Shown: in pieces, positions 33,844 through 42,810 of the stretch
Numbering within the stretch: position 1 is the first letter of the stretch
Layout of the letters: the number at the start of each line of letters is the position of its first letter
IMG/VR virus record: IMGVR_UViG_3300025030_000053
Span: 41,767 to 105,766 of that record
DNA length: 64,000 nt
Source of the DNA: a virus
Direction: 5' to 3' (one strand)
Position numbers and translations under genes: made by a program
The notes under the pieces: generated by a model
Told to the model about the DNA's origin: nothing
What the model saw: the letters and a program-made list of their open reading frames with translations, nothing else
The model's database searches: none

Positions 33844-34996
33844 ATAATTTCCTTAATTCATTCCATTTCATTTTATATTTAACATCTATAATCAATAATT
33901 CTATATTGTTTTCTTTTGCCAGTTTTACTTTTGTTTCAAAATTTTTGCAATATTTGTTAAAATTATCAATTGTCTGATTTGGAAATCTTTTGTGATAATT
34001 TTCCCAGGAATAATGACAAGGCTCATTCAATTCAACTAATAAATTTCTTTCTTTTGAATAATAATCATATCTCAAAAGAGTATTATCATTATAATTTAAT
34101 ATATTTTCAAAAATTAATCTTGATACAGAATATTCTTTAATATATTCTTTATAATAATATTCAAACACGAAATGATGAAGTATTTTCTTAGATTTTTTAT
34201 ATTTTTTTATTAAATCTAAATTTTTATCGAATTTAATATATAATTTACTGCAATTACCACATATTTTATGATTATTAATATGATTATTTATTATTTTTAT
34301 TTGATTACATATATAACATAATTGTGAATTATTTTTAGATAAACAATAGTTGCATATCGGTTTACCATCATTATTTCTTGTTGCTACTCGTTTTAATAAT
34401 CCACATTGAAAACATATTAATTTATTATCATTAGCATAACAATTGACACATATCGGTTTTTTATCATTGGATCTGCTATTTACTATTTTCAATTTATTAC
34501 AAATAGAACACATTTCTTTATTTATTTTTGATTTACATAATCTACATATAGGTTTGTTATTTTTATCTCTACTATTTACTATTTTCAATTTATTACAAAT
34601 AGAACATATTTCTTTTCTTTTTTTAGCATTACAATAATTGCATATAGGTTTGTTATTTATTCTTATATCAACCAATTTTAAGATTCCACATTCTGAACAT
34701 ATTTCTTTATTCATTGCTCCCCTGCAATGAGAGCAAATAGCTTTTCGATTAACATCTCTCAGACAAACTGGTCTATTATTTCCACATTTACTACAAATTT
34801 CTTTGCGTTTTTCTATCCAGCACACACCACATATAGAATATCCATTTGTCATTCCAGATTTAGGAATTTTAAATTTTCCACATATCGAACATTCCTGTGG
34901 TTGATTAACAAATATTTTTTTACATTCTTTGGAACAATATATTTGATTATTCCCAGTAGCTTCAAATTCTTTTTCACATTGTTTGCATATTTTCAT
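33809..34996 (-). CDS. Zinc-ribbon-array protein with EDxHD-like nuclease end
   Basis: A 395-residue protein. About eight CxxC pairs repeat every 30-35 residues (for example CSICNKLKIVNSRDKNNKPIC twice in near-identical form), forming an array of small zinc ribbons. The C-terminal part has LLRYDYYSKERNLLVELNEP followed by CHYS and later KVKLAKENNIELLIIDV, which resembles the EDxHD family of homing endonucleases (D, E and H in order). The array would give long-range DNA recognition. It overlaps dnaE, so it is probably a free-standing homing endonuclease inserted at the dnaE start. Confidence 0.72.
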   Translation of the reverse strand: MKICKQCEKEFEATGNNQIYCSKECKKIFVNQPQECSICGKFKIPKSGMTNGYSICGVCWIEKRKEICSKCGNNRPVCLRDVNRKAICSHCRGAMNKEICSECGILKLVDIRINNKPICNYCNAKKRKEICSICNKLKIVNSRDKNNKPICRLCKSKINKEMCSICNKLKIVNSRSNDKKPICVNCYANDNKLICFQCGLLKRVATRNNDGKPICNYCLSKNNSQLCYICNQIKIINNHINNHKICGNCSKLYIKFDKNLDLIKKYKKSKKILHHFVFEYYYKEYIKEYSVSRLIFENILNYNDNTLLRYDYYSKERNLLVELNEPCHYSWENYHKRFPNQTIDNFNKYCKNFETKVKLAKENNIELLIIDVKYKMKWNELRKLYDEHVYASPLP

Positions 34997-35816
34997 TCTT
35001 CATCCACATATTTACATTCTGTCTTTCTTTTGTTGGAGTCCAGTCTTCCAAATAACTACCTATGTTAGACATTCCTTTGAAAATATATTTCGTATCAGCA
35101 GTCTCTGCTCTTCCGTATATTCTTGTCCTGCTGGAATGTAATAGGCTACTTGATCTAATCTTGCGATTCAATGCCTTGGGGGATACTCGGTCCCACAATT
35201 CAGTTTGGTAGCTATTAGGCATTTGTTTGACCAAGTATATCCCACTATCATCTTTTATGATATGATTGTCTTTTGGTAATTGTCCAGATATAGTTTGATT
35301 CAATTTTCCAATTGATTGATAATTTGACACCAAACAATAATTCTTTATTTTATTTATATTTGGACATATATTGATATATTCTATTGCTGTTCTTCTGCAA
35401 ATTCCACAACGTTCTGCTATGTTGATATATGATTGTGGATTATTTGTTTTCGAGATGACCATTGAAAACAAGAATGCTTTTTGCCGCTTCAGCGAGCACT
35501 GATAAAAATAATCTATTGGAACAAAATATCCTTTTGAAAGTCTTTCAATATTGTATTTTTTGCAAATAGTTTTTATTCCAAAAAGATATATATCTTTTTG
35601 GTTTTTATTCCAAAATGAGTTATTGCTGAGATGCCTATATATAGACGATTGACTATATTTTTTAAGAATATCTTTTATTTTTGAATATTCCAATTTCCCA
35701 TCAGCATTTGTCAGATTGTCATATGATTTCAAAATTGTCCAGATAATTAATTCATTTATTTCTTTGTTTTTGAATGCATTTTCTATAATTTCAGGAAATA
35801 TTGCTGTTCCGTTCAT
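34974..35816 (-). CDS. Winged-helix-like protein, possible replication factor
   Basis: A 280-residue protein. The segment GKLEYSKIKDILKKYSQSSI followed by YRHLSNNSFW looks like a helix-turn-helix, and a second such element is AERCGICRRTAIEYINI. The C-terminus is basic and rich in Ser/Arg (KALNRKIRSSSLLHSSRTRI). No catalytic motif is seen. It lies between the dnaE and primase/helicase genes, so a replication-initiation or regulatory role is possible but unproven. Confidence 0.65.
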   Translation of the reverse strand: MNGTAIFPEIIENAFKNKEINELIIWTILKSYDNLTNADGKLEYSKIKDILKKYSQSSIYRHLSNNSFWNKNQKDIYLFGIKTICKKYNIERLSKGYFVPIDYFYQCSLKRQKAFLFSMVISKTNNPQSYINIAERCGICRRTAIEYINICPNINKIKNYCLVSNYQSIGKLNQTISGQLPKDNHIIKDDSGIYLVKQMPNSYQTELWDRVSPKALNRKIRSSSLLHSSRTRIYGRAETADTKYIFKGMSNIGSYLEDWTPTKERQNVNMWMKNENMQTM

Positions 35817-35817
35817 T

Positions 35818-36198
35818 TTAAGCTTCTATGTCAATTGACAGATCTTCATCATAATCTATTTTTTCATCAATTATGTTCATTATTTTTTGTCTAATTAGTC
35901 CCAATTCATATGTCTTTAAAAATATTCCAGTATTAATCAAATAATATATTAATTCTTCTTCTGTCAATCCAAGCAAAGTGCAATATATAGTAGAAATATG
36001 TTCAAATCTCAACAATTGCAGACCTGAAAATTCTATATTTACATTGATTTCTTTTTTATTTTTTAAAATATTTTTGTTGTTTTTTATTTCTTCAAGTTTG
36101 TTTTCAATATTTGCGTATTCTTTTTTGAGCCCATCGGGGTCTGAAAGAATTTTCTTTTTTTGTTTTTCAACTTTTTTAATAATTTGATCTAAATTCAT
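35818..36198 (-). CDS. Small coiled-coil protein (126 aa)
   Basis: A lysine-rich coiled coil in the first 50 residues (KKVEKQKKKILSDPDGLKKE) is followed by a helical domain (FEHISTIYCTLLGLTEEELI) and an acidic end. It is joined by ATGA overlap to the upstream UDG gene. No family is recognised. Confidence 0.65.
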   Translation of the reverse strand: MNLDQIIKKVEKQKKKILSDPDGLKKEYANIENKLEEIKNNKNILKNKKEINVNIEFSGLQLLRFEHISTIYCTLLGLTEEELIYYLINTGIFLKTYELGLIRQKIMNIIDEKIDYDEDLSIDIEA

Positions 36199-36893
36199 TT
36201 TGTCTCCATTGCCAATTTATATGAATCATACAGATGTTTGGTCAGTAGATCTCTTTTCTCCGATACGCTCATAGCCATCATTTTTTGTCCGTTGGAAAGA
36301 TCTGTTGTATCAAAAGTTCTTCCTGGTCTCAGGCAAAATGACGGATGAAATGTTGCACAATATTTTGTATCTAAATTCAAAGCTTTGATGTTCCAATCAA
36401 AAATCTTTCCATATACATTTGAAATCCTTTCATCAGATTTGAAAATATATTTCAATGGTTGACCTCCTAATCCTACAACAATCTTTGGGCGAACAATAGC
36501 TATTTGTTTTCTTGCCCATTTGATACACACATCAACGCATTTATGAACGTCATCTCCTTGTGGGAATTTGTTTCTAGGCGGGCGGCAGTTGATCACATTG
36601 GCTATATATAACATCTCTGGGTCTGCTTCAATTTCTTCCAGACACTCCCTCAACAAAGAACCAGCCTTGCCCACAAATGGTTTATTTTTAACGACTTCAT
36701 CTGCTCCTGGGGCTTCTCCAAAAATCATCATTACAGCTTGATCGCTTCCGATCCCGGGGACTGGATTGCCGTATTCTGCATTTATTTCATCGGGTATCAG
36801 ATTCCTTAATCTTTCATTTTCCTGACGAAGAGGACACATGTCGCAATTAAAAATTTCTTTTCGAATATTTTTTATTTGTTCATTTTTTTTCAT
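36195..36893 (-). CDS. Uracil-DNA glycosylase, family 4-like (iron-sulfur)
   Basis: A 232-residue protein. Motif 1 is FGEAPGADEVVKNKPFVGKA and motif 2 is HPSFCLRPGR. ANVINCRPPRNKFP lies between them. C17 and C20 (CDMCPLR), with two later cysteines, could bind the [4Fe-4S] cluster typical of family 4. It removes uracil from DNA, which protects a low-GC phage genome from cytosine deamination and dUTP misincorporation. The ribosome site is aaggaataaaaATG. Confidence 0.9.
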   Translation of the reverse strand: MKKNEQIKNIRKEIFNCDMCPLRQENERLRNLIPDEINAEYGNPVPGIGSDQAVMMIFGEAPGADEVVKNKPFVGKAGSLLRECLEEIEADPEMLYIANVINCRPPRNKFPQGDDVHKCVDVCIKWARKQIAIVRPKIVVGLGGQPLKYIFKSDERISNVYGKIFDWNIKALNLDTKYCATFHPSFCLRPGRTFDTTDLSNGQKMMAMSVSEKRDLLTKHLYDSYKLAMETK

Positions 36894-37527
36894 TTTTATT
36901 CCTTAAGTTTTTTAAATGTTTTGGTAATTTTTTGAATATTTTTTGTAGATTACAATATGTTTCTAACTTTAAATTTTTATCTATATATTCATATATTTTT
37001 TCTATTTCATCAAATGATTCTTGATTTTTTTTAAGAAATTCTCCGCACATAGATGAAATTGTAATATTAAATATTTCTGGACTCATTCCGCATATTTGTT
37101 CCTGTTCGTAATAATTTTCCTCAAATGAATCTATTCTATTATTTATCAATTCATCATCAGAAATATCTGAAATTTTGCATATATTAGACAACGTCTTGAT
37201 TGAATCTGACAATTTAGAATTTTTGTTCATTTTTGAAATGAAATCAATAATATTTCCTTTTTCTCCGCACGAGAAACAAAAAAATACTTTTTTGTTGATG
37301 TTGATAAACATATTTGGATTTTTTATATCATTATGAAATGGACAAAAAATCAAAAATTCTCCATTATTTTGAATAGAATATTCTATGGAATAATAATTTA
37401 ATACATCTTCAAATACAGATTTATTCAAGATGTATTTTATTTCTTCTCTTGAATATATTTTTTGATTTTTTTCTTCTAAAATTTGATTTATGTCTTCTAT
37501 TTCCTCAAAAGAGATTGTATCATTCAT
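36880..37527 (-). CDS. DnaG-type CHC2 zinc-binding domain as a separate protein
   Basis: A 215-residue protein. Residues about 35-105 match the primase zinc domain: VFEDVLNYYSIEYSIQNNGE, C62-P-F-H65, NPNMFININKKVFFCFSCGE (C84, C87) and GNIIDFISKMN. The catalytic TOPRIM core is absent, and the rest is helical and acidic. It lies directly downstream of dnaB, to which it is coupled by ATGA. Together with the gene at 26514-27263 it would make a two-piece primase, in which this part selects the priming site. A phage-specific adaptor role is also possible. Confidence 0.82.
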   Translation of the reverse strand: MNDTISFEEIEDINQILEEKNQKIYSREEIKYILNKSVFEDVLNYYSIEYSIQNNGEFLIFCPFHNDIKNPNMFININKKVFFCFSCGEKGNIIDFISKMNKNSKLSDSIKTLSNICKISDISDDELINNRIDSFEENYYEQEQICGMSPEIFNITISSMCGEFLKKNQESFDEIEKIYEYIDKNLKLETYCNLQKIFKKLPKHLKNLRNKNEKK

Positions 37528-39041
37528 TCTAAATCTCCAACATCATCATCAAAGTCTATGATTGATTTTTCATTAGAAAAAATATTATTAAAATTGCTAT
37601 TGTCAAACAAATATTTAATTGTATTAGTATTTTTTTCTATTGGAATAATTTTAGCCATTTGTGGAATATACAAAGAACAAAAAGGATCAAAATGAGTGTC
37701 TCTAGCTTTGACCTTGTGAAACCACATATAATTTTGCCCACTTGGGTCGTTTGGATCGAAACAAGGATTGATTCCTATAACAAAATCAGCATAATCCATA
37801 GTCTTTTTAGAATCCTGGACCATTTCTGGCTGCCATTGAATTTTATCAAAGTCTGCTGTTTCTTCTTTTTTCCTGATGCCTTTTAGCCCTTCACGATTGA
37901 TTTGCTGAGCAGTAATTACCGGAATCCTGTATCTTCGTGCCATTTGTCTCAGTCCGACCGTGGCTCGAGATATAATTTCATATTCTTTCATTCCAGATGA
38001 CGATTCAGCCAATGCCATATTACCAAGATAATCTACAAAAATAGCATCTGGTTTTCTATCGGCTGCGCAAAAATAACGCATCCTTGATTCAATCTCTTCA
38101 ATAGTTGTATTGTCAGGCTGGTCGATGAAATAAAAATAATTGTTGCTCGATGTTTCCTGATCTATAAGAAATTCTTTCCAAGTTTTCATTTCATTTTCGT
38201 CTAATGAAAGATTTTTGTATTGTTCATACATCTTGTTAGTTTTTATAGAAAAATATCTTGAAAGACATTGCCATTGTGGCATTTCAAATGAAAAGAACAA
38301 GATGTTGTTTCCTCTTTCGTGGGCGCCGACTGCCCAATTCAACAGGACCGTGGATTTGCCTTTCCCGAGCTCCCCAAGGATAATAATCAACTGACCTTCA
38401 CGAAATCCATTGGTGGCATTATCTATTTCAGGAATGCCTATTTTTAATCCGCCATCTCTGGATAAATTTTTCTTTTCTTCTTCATACAAAGATATGATTT
38501 CTTCTGCACTTCCGGAAGCATTAATTATTCTAGTTTTTTGCCCCACAGATCCTTTTGAAGAACGAATATCACTAAATTTAGATATTATTTCATCAAGTGC
38601 ATTTATAGGATCTTTATCTTTCAGGATTGATTTCATATCTGGCAGATATTCAATAATTTCTCTTTTTATAGATCTGTCTCTAAGAATATCTAACAGATAT
38701 TCGAAATTTAGATCACTGATATCTTCACTCTGAATTTTTATAAATAATTTGATTATATTAGAAATTATAGATTCTCTAATTTTAGGATCAGAATTGATTT
38801 TCTTGCTATTAATTTCTTTTTGAAAAGAATCAAAAGTAATCACCTCATTATATTTAGCATAAAATTCGACAATAATTTGAAATATTCTTGAATATAATGG
38901 AATGTTAAAATTTTCTGATTTATAATTGAAATAAGATAAATTTATATTCTTGTTTATAGCATTCAGCAGATTGTCTTCACTATGAAGTATGCTTGCAAGT
39001 ATTTTTAATTCTAATTCTTCCTGAATAATTTCGTTTTTCAT
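37524..39041 (-). CDS. dnaB: Replicative DNA helicase, DnaB-like
   Basis: A 505-residue protein. The N-terminal domain is DnaB-like (LELKILASILHSEDNLLNAI). The RecA-type core has Walker A GELGKGKST (223-231), FFSFEMPQWQ, Walker B AIFVDYLGNMAL and QQINREGLKG. It unwinds DNA at the fork as a hexamer. The helicase loader gene is directly upstream and the primase zinc domain directly downstream. The acidic C-terminal tail is an addition. Confidence 0.93.
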   Translation of the reverse strand: MKNEIIQEELELKILASILHSEDNLLNAINKNINLSYFNYKSENFNIPLYSRIFQIIVEFYAKYNEVITFDSFQKEINSKKINSDPKIRESIISNIIKLFIKIQSEDISDLNFEYLLDILRDRSIKREIIEYLPDMKSILKDKDPINALDEIISKFSDIRSSKGSVGQKTRIINASGSAEEIISLYEEEKKNLSRDGGLKIGIPEIDNATNGFREGQLIIILGELGKGKSTVLLNWAVGAHERGNNILFFSFEMPQWQCLSRYFSIKTNKMYEQYKNLSLDENEMKTWKEFLIDQETSSNNYFYFIDQPDNTTIEEIESRMRYFCAADRKPDAIFVDYLGNMALAESSSGMKEYEIISRATVGLRQMARRYRIPVITAQQINREGLKGIRKKEETADFDKIQWQPEMVQDSKKTMDYADFVIGINPCFDPNDPSGQNYMWFHKVKARDTHFDPFCSLYIPQMAKIIPIEKNTNTIKYLFDNSNFNNIFSNEKSIIDFDDDVGDLE

Positions 39042-39767
39042 TTATATTTCCTTAAATATATCTCTTGTAGATCCTGAAGGAAGTTTTACAATTATCGCAT
39101 TTTTTATGAATGACTGGGTAATCGGGCCAAACATCTCACATAATTTTTGCCCAGATACATAACTGGTCCAAATATTAGGAAGTTTCTCATAATTCCTTTT
39201 ATTAGTGATATACTCCATTTTTTTCAAAAAGAAATTGTTGTTATTATAAGCATAATTTGTAATTCCATCAATAATAATTAATTTTGATGAAATTAATTTT
39301 TCTTCTAATTCATTGACAATATTTTTGCTGTCAAAATCACTCAGTATTGAATAAAAATATATCCAAGGAATAAATAGTATATTTGTATTTTTTTCTATTG
39401 CAGATTTCAATATTATTGAAGACAACAATGTTTTGCCACTACTATTATCCCCTTGAAAAATTATATTTTGACTGCTAATAATTCTATCATTTAAATTTGA
39501 ATTATATTCTAAATTATTACCATTCATAATATCTTCTATATTTTTAGAATATTGAAGAGTTATTTCATAAGCTTTTTTCTTTTGTATTTTTTCCGAAGAT
39601 GACAATTCGTTTCCAAGGGAATCTTGGTTGATGGTGAAATTTTCTATTGTAAGATCCCAGTATTCTGTTGGAATACCAATATTTTTGAATATTTGTTTTT
39701 TTTTGTAATCTATTATTTCTTGCGATGGCACTGCATATCCATTATTTATAGTAAATCCTTTAATCAT
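39042..39767 (-). CDS. Helicase loader, DnaC/DnaI-like AAA+ ATPase
   Basis: A 241-residue protein. Walker A is FQGDNSSGKTLL (106-113) and Walker B LIIIDGI (D167). The sizes and spacing fit the DnaC/DnaI group, which places DnaB onto DNA. NIWTSYVSGQKLCEMFGPIT is the sensor and final helix region. It abuts dnaB, with stop and start adjacent. A direct search would settle the family. Confidence 0.82.
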   Translation of the reverse strand: MIKGFTINNGYAVPSQEIIDYKKKQIFKNIGIPTEYWDLTIENFTINQDSLGNELSSSEKIQKKKAYEITLQYSKNIEDIMNGNNLEYNSNLNDRIISSQNIIFQGDNSSGKTLLSSIILKSAIEKNTNILFIPWIYFYSILSDFDSKNIVNELEEKLISSKLIIIDGITNYAYNNNNFFLKKMEYITNKRNYEKLPNIWTSYVSGQKLCEMFGPITQSFIKNAIIVKLPSGSTRDIFKEI

Positions 39768-39775
39768 AATTTTTC

Positions 39776-40087
39776 CTATATATTTATTTCCATTGTAGAT
39801 AATATATTGCTCAAATATATAATAGCAAATATATATAATATAACTAATATATTTTCTATTTTTATTTCATTATTTTTAGTTTTCATTATTCCAGTATATG
39901 GTGATGGAATGTTGTCATTATTTGATACAATATCAATTATTTGCCCACTTATAATTGATATGACAAAAATTGGTATATATGACAAAAACAAAAGAATGAT
40001 ATTAATATTTGGAATCATATTATATATACAGATAATTGGATATATTATTGTTGATATATAAAATAATGCTTTGCTATTTTCTGACAT
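39776..40087 (-). CDS. Small membrane protein (103 aa)
   Basis: The ATG at 40087 has ggagattgtaa upstream and overlaps the upstream gene by 14 bases. Three hydrophobic segments are visible (ALFYISTIIYPIICIYNMI, IILLFLSYIPIFVISIISG, NILVILYIFAIIYLS). No family is recognised. Its place before the helicase loader is unexplained. It could tether replication proteins or act at the membrane. Confidence 0.65.
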   Translation of the reverse strand: MSENSKALFYISTIIYPIICIYNMIPNINIILLFLSYIPIFVISIISGQIIDIVSNNDNIPSPYTGIMKTKNNEIKIENILVILYIFAIIYLSNILSTMEINI

Positions 40088-40865
40088 TTACAATCTCCAA
40101 ATAATGTTTGGGAATTTCTGAATTATAATCAGCATTTCTCCACCAATTTTGTTTTGTGCAATCAAATTTATCCCATATATATGAAAATTCTTCTCTCCAT
40201 TTCAACAGATTGAAATTTTCTGGGTAAGGAGACATATTGATGCTTTGTTTGGCAATTTTGTTGATTGAATTTACTTTTCTTTCATTCACTAATTTTATTA
40301 ATTTTTTTTCTATATTTTTGTAGATCAATGATTTGTCTTTGTCCATAATATATTCAATATATGTAGATATAATCGGTATTCCATATGATTCTAAAAGATT
40401 AGTGATTGGTTTTCCATTTTTTACAAATTCATTCAATCTTTTCAAGAATTCTGTGTCATATTCTATGGAATTTTCTTCTTTTGCAGAGAAATTATTTAAA
40501 AATAGTTTCAAATCGTGCAACATAAAATCTGGATTTTTTTGTAAAATTTCTGATTTATTTTCTTTGCACCAATCTAAAAATAATTTTAGATCTTTTTTTC
40601 TTTTGTGTCCATTCTTGCTTAATTCTGATTTAATTTTCTGTATTTCTGGTATATCAATAGCGAATGTTATATTGTAATCTGAATCTTTGACTTCAAAAAA
40701 TATATTTTTGAAATATAAAACAAAATCTTTATTAGTCCATTCTTCTATCGGTTTTGATGTTATATTGTCCCATCCAAAATTCCAATCAGATTCGCCCGAT
40801 GAATCAAGACTTTGATTCACTTTTTCATTGATTTGATAAATTATTTTCTCTATGTCAGTCAGCAT
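40074..40865 (-). CDS. Unknown protein (263 aa) upstream of helicase genes
   Basis: A mostly helical, charged protein beginning MLTDIEKIIYQINEKVNQSL. It contains SDWNFGWDNITSKPIEEWTN, with a short FGWDN motif also seen in the candidate mediator at 29555. No nucleotide-binding, zinc or membrane motif is seen. It lies between the SbcC-like genes and the helicase unit. Confidence 0.65.
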   Translation of the reverse strand: MLTDIEKIIYQINEKVNQSLDSSGESDWNFGWDNITSKPIEEWTNKDFVLYFKNIFFEVKDSDYNITFAIDIPEIQKIKSELSKNGHKRKKDLKLFLDWCKENKSEILQKNPDFMLHDLKLFLNNFSAKEENSIEYDTEFLKRLNEFVKNGKPITNLLESYGIPIISTYIEYIMDKDKSLIYKNIEKKLIKLVNERKVNSINKIAKQSINMSPYPENFNLLKWREEFSYIWDKFDCTKQNWWRNADYNSEIPKHYLEIVNVRK

Positions 40866-40876
40866 CTTGGCTCAGA

Positions 40877-41593
40877 CTACTCATCAACATCGGAAGTTTC
40901 AGGTTCGGAGTCAAACAAGCCTACGGCGTCCGAATATTTCTGGCTGACATCCTCTACATGGCTGGTATCGCCAATTTTCCTGAAATACCATATTTTATCA
41001 GCATACTGCAAAAATTCTTTGGCATGGGTAATCATGATTAGCTGCCTTCCAGACCATGCAGCGCCTGCGTTGTCGGGGTTGATGATTTCTAGGATGACCT
41101 CTGTGGCAGCAGCACGAAGATCGTCTGACAAAAATTTGAAATATTCATCAGACAATATCGGGCCTTCGATCGTTGGCGTCATCAATTCCAATTGAGAAAT
41201 ACAAAAAACCATAGACAGCAGATCAACCATTCCGCCGCCGCACTGATCCAAATCAATACTTACCTTTTCATTATTTTCAATTGGAATGCCTATATTTATA
41301 TTCGCAACAGAACTCCTTCTGTTTTCTGAATATTCTATTTTGAGATCATATCCTTCTCCAAACACAGATGACAATGCGGTAGTCCCAAGTTCTTCAAAAA
41401 CACTTTTTGATTTATCTCTACATGTTTCCATAAATTGAAGAATCATTGAAGATGATTCTTCATGAATTGCCTTCTCTTTTTTGATTTTTTCAAGATTTTC
41501 TTTTGTTTCTTCAATTTTAGAAAGTATATCTTCTCTTTTAGATTGTTGTAATTTTAATTTTGATAATTTTTCTATAAATCTATTTTTATTCAT
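40877..41593 (-). CDS. SbcC/Rad50 C-terminal ATPase half (split gene)
   Basis: A 238-residue protein starting with a coiled coil (residues about 1-65), then the ABC signature region DQCGGGMVDLLSMVF (118-130), Walker B PILSDEYFKF (D149/E150) and the switch histidine in MITHAKEFL. Walker A is missing because it is on the gene at 42810-44057. In cells SbcC is one polypeptide of about 1000 residues. Here the nuclease gene and a small coil gene lie between the halves. The two halves should assemble into one ATPase that works with SbcD on DNA ends. Confidence 0.88.
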   Translation of the reverse strand: MNKNRFIEKLSKLKLQQSKREDILSKIEETKENLEKIKKEKAIHEESSSMILQFMETCRDKSKSVFEELGTTALSSVFGEGYDLKIEYSENRRSSVANINIGIPIENNEKVSIDLDQCGGGMVDLLSMVFCISQLELMTPTIEGPILSDEYFKFLSDDLRAAATEVILEIINPDNAGAAWSGRQLIMITHAKEFLQYADKIWYFRKIGDTSHVEDVSQKYSDAVGLFDSEPETSDVDE

Positions 41594-41846
41594 TAAAATC
41601 TTCTTCTGACACGATCTTTTTTATTTCATCTAATCCTTCTTGGAGTTCTTTTGTCCATTGTGATATATTTTTTTCAATATCTTTGATAGAAATTCCAAGT
41701 TCAGATTCTAATTTTTTCAATAATTCATTTTTTTGCAATAACATTTGTTGCTTTTCACCCTCCAACCTATCTATTTTGGATTGCGCATTCTTGGCAACTT
41801 GTTTATATTTTTTTATTTCATCAAAGAAAATATTTATATCATTCAT
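41586..41846 (-). CDS. Small coiled-coil protein (86 aa) of the SbcCD operon
   Basis: The chain is heptad-rich from residue 8 onward (KKYKQVAKNAQSKIDRLEGE, then LLQKNELLKKLESELG), with no other domain. It overlaps both neighbours by 8 bases. It could supply a third piece of the split Rad50 coiled coil, or a regulator of the complex; either is inference. Confidence 0.7.
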   Translation of the reverse strand: MNDINIFFDEIKKYKQVAKNAQSKIDRLEGEKQQMLLQKNELLKKLESELGISIKDIEKNISQWTKELQEGLDEIKKIVSEEDFNE

Positions 41847-42810
41847 CTATTTTTCTCTCATTCTTGATTTCATCTATAATAGATGAAATCAATTTAATTA
41901 TTTCATCTTTGTTTTTATGATCTTTACAAAATATTTTAAAATCATCAATAATTGAATCTGATAATTTAAATATACCAGACGATCTTAATCCATCTAATTT
42001 CTTGGCTAATTCATTTCTACTTAATCTTTTATTTTTGTTGTCCAAAGCCGCTTGTAGATTGAATATCTGCTTTCCTATGCCAGCAGTTTTCAGCGGTATG
42101 TTGGCTATTTTTAGATTATCTTGATCTATGTCAACGAACAGAACTTGTAATTTTCTTTCTATGTCAGATTTAGTGGCAGATTTTCTAGCAATTGCACCTG
42201 GGTTGCAAAAAATTACACCATCGTCCCGGTGAACAGAAGGATATCCTGGATGATAATGCCCTGATATGACCAATTCAGTTTTTTGATGAACCTTGAAATC
42301 TTTTATCAAAATATGATCATCGCTGATAAATGGTGTAGGAAGTATATTAGCGTGCATCACATATATTTCACAATCATTATTGCTGTGATCTATATGTTCT
42401 ATGTCGTGCTGATAATGTCCAAAATAAATTGATGTATCTTTTAGTTTAAGTTTTTTATGTGGAATTTCTAATCCACATTGTGATAATGTCCCCAATGCAG
42501 TACGCATCAGAGAATCTGGATTATGTCCTATGATGTCATGATTACCTATCACAGAATACATAGGTATTCCCCAGGATTCGCCAGATGGTGAAGTTTGAAA
42601 TATTTTAATTATTTCATTTCTAACAATTCCATTTGGTTCAAATGAATCAAATATATCTCCTAAAAAAATAACTGCTTCACATTGCTTGTTGGCAGCAATA
42701 TTTAATGATTCATTGATGCAATTTTCAATATCTTCTCTATAACAATCAATTCTTAATGATGGATTAGTGTATCTATAATGAGTATCACCTATAAAAAGAA
42801 TTTTAGACAT
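41839..42810 (-). CDS. sbcD: SbcD/Mre11-type nuclease
   Basis: A 323-residue metallophosphoesterase with the five expected motifs: ILFIGDTHYRY, FLGDIFDSF, SVIGNHDIIG, YVMHANI and SGHYHPGYP. It cuts DNA ends and hairpins with SbcC. The C-terminal 80 residues are helical and should bind the coiled-coil base of SbcC. It overlaps the stop of the SbcC N-terminal half (TAATG). Confidence 0.93.
   Translation of the reverse strand: MSKILFIGDTHYRYTNPSLRIDCYREDIENCINESLNIAANKQCEAVIFLGDIFDSFEPNGIVRNEIIKIFQTSPSGESWGIPMYSVIGNHDIIGHNPDSLMRTALGTLSQCGLEIPHKKLKLKDTSIYFGHYQHDIEHIDHSNNDCEIYVMHANILPTPFISDDHILIKDFKVHQKTELVISGHYHPGYPSVHRDDGVIFCNPGAIARKSATKSDIERKLQVLFVDIDQDNLKIANIPLKTAGIGKQIFNLQAALDNKNKRLSRNELAKKLDGLRSSGIFKLSDSIIDDFKIFCKDHKNKDEIIKLISSIIDEIKNERKIDE

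Noticed and set aside
39624-40061. Rightward hydrophobic frame of 145 codons
   Set aside because: It overlaps the helicase loader and a small membrane gene on the other strand, both with ribosome sites and consistent operon spacing. Hydrophobic mirror frames are common in AT-rich DNA.
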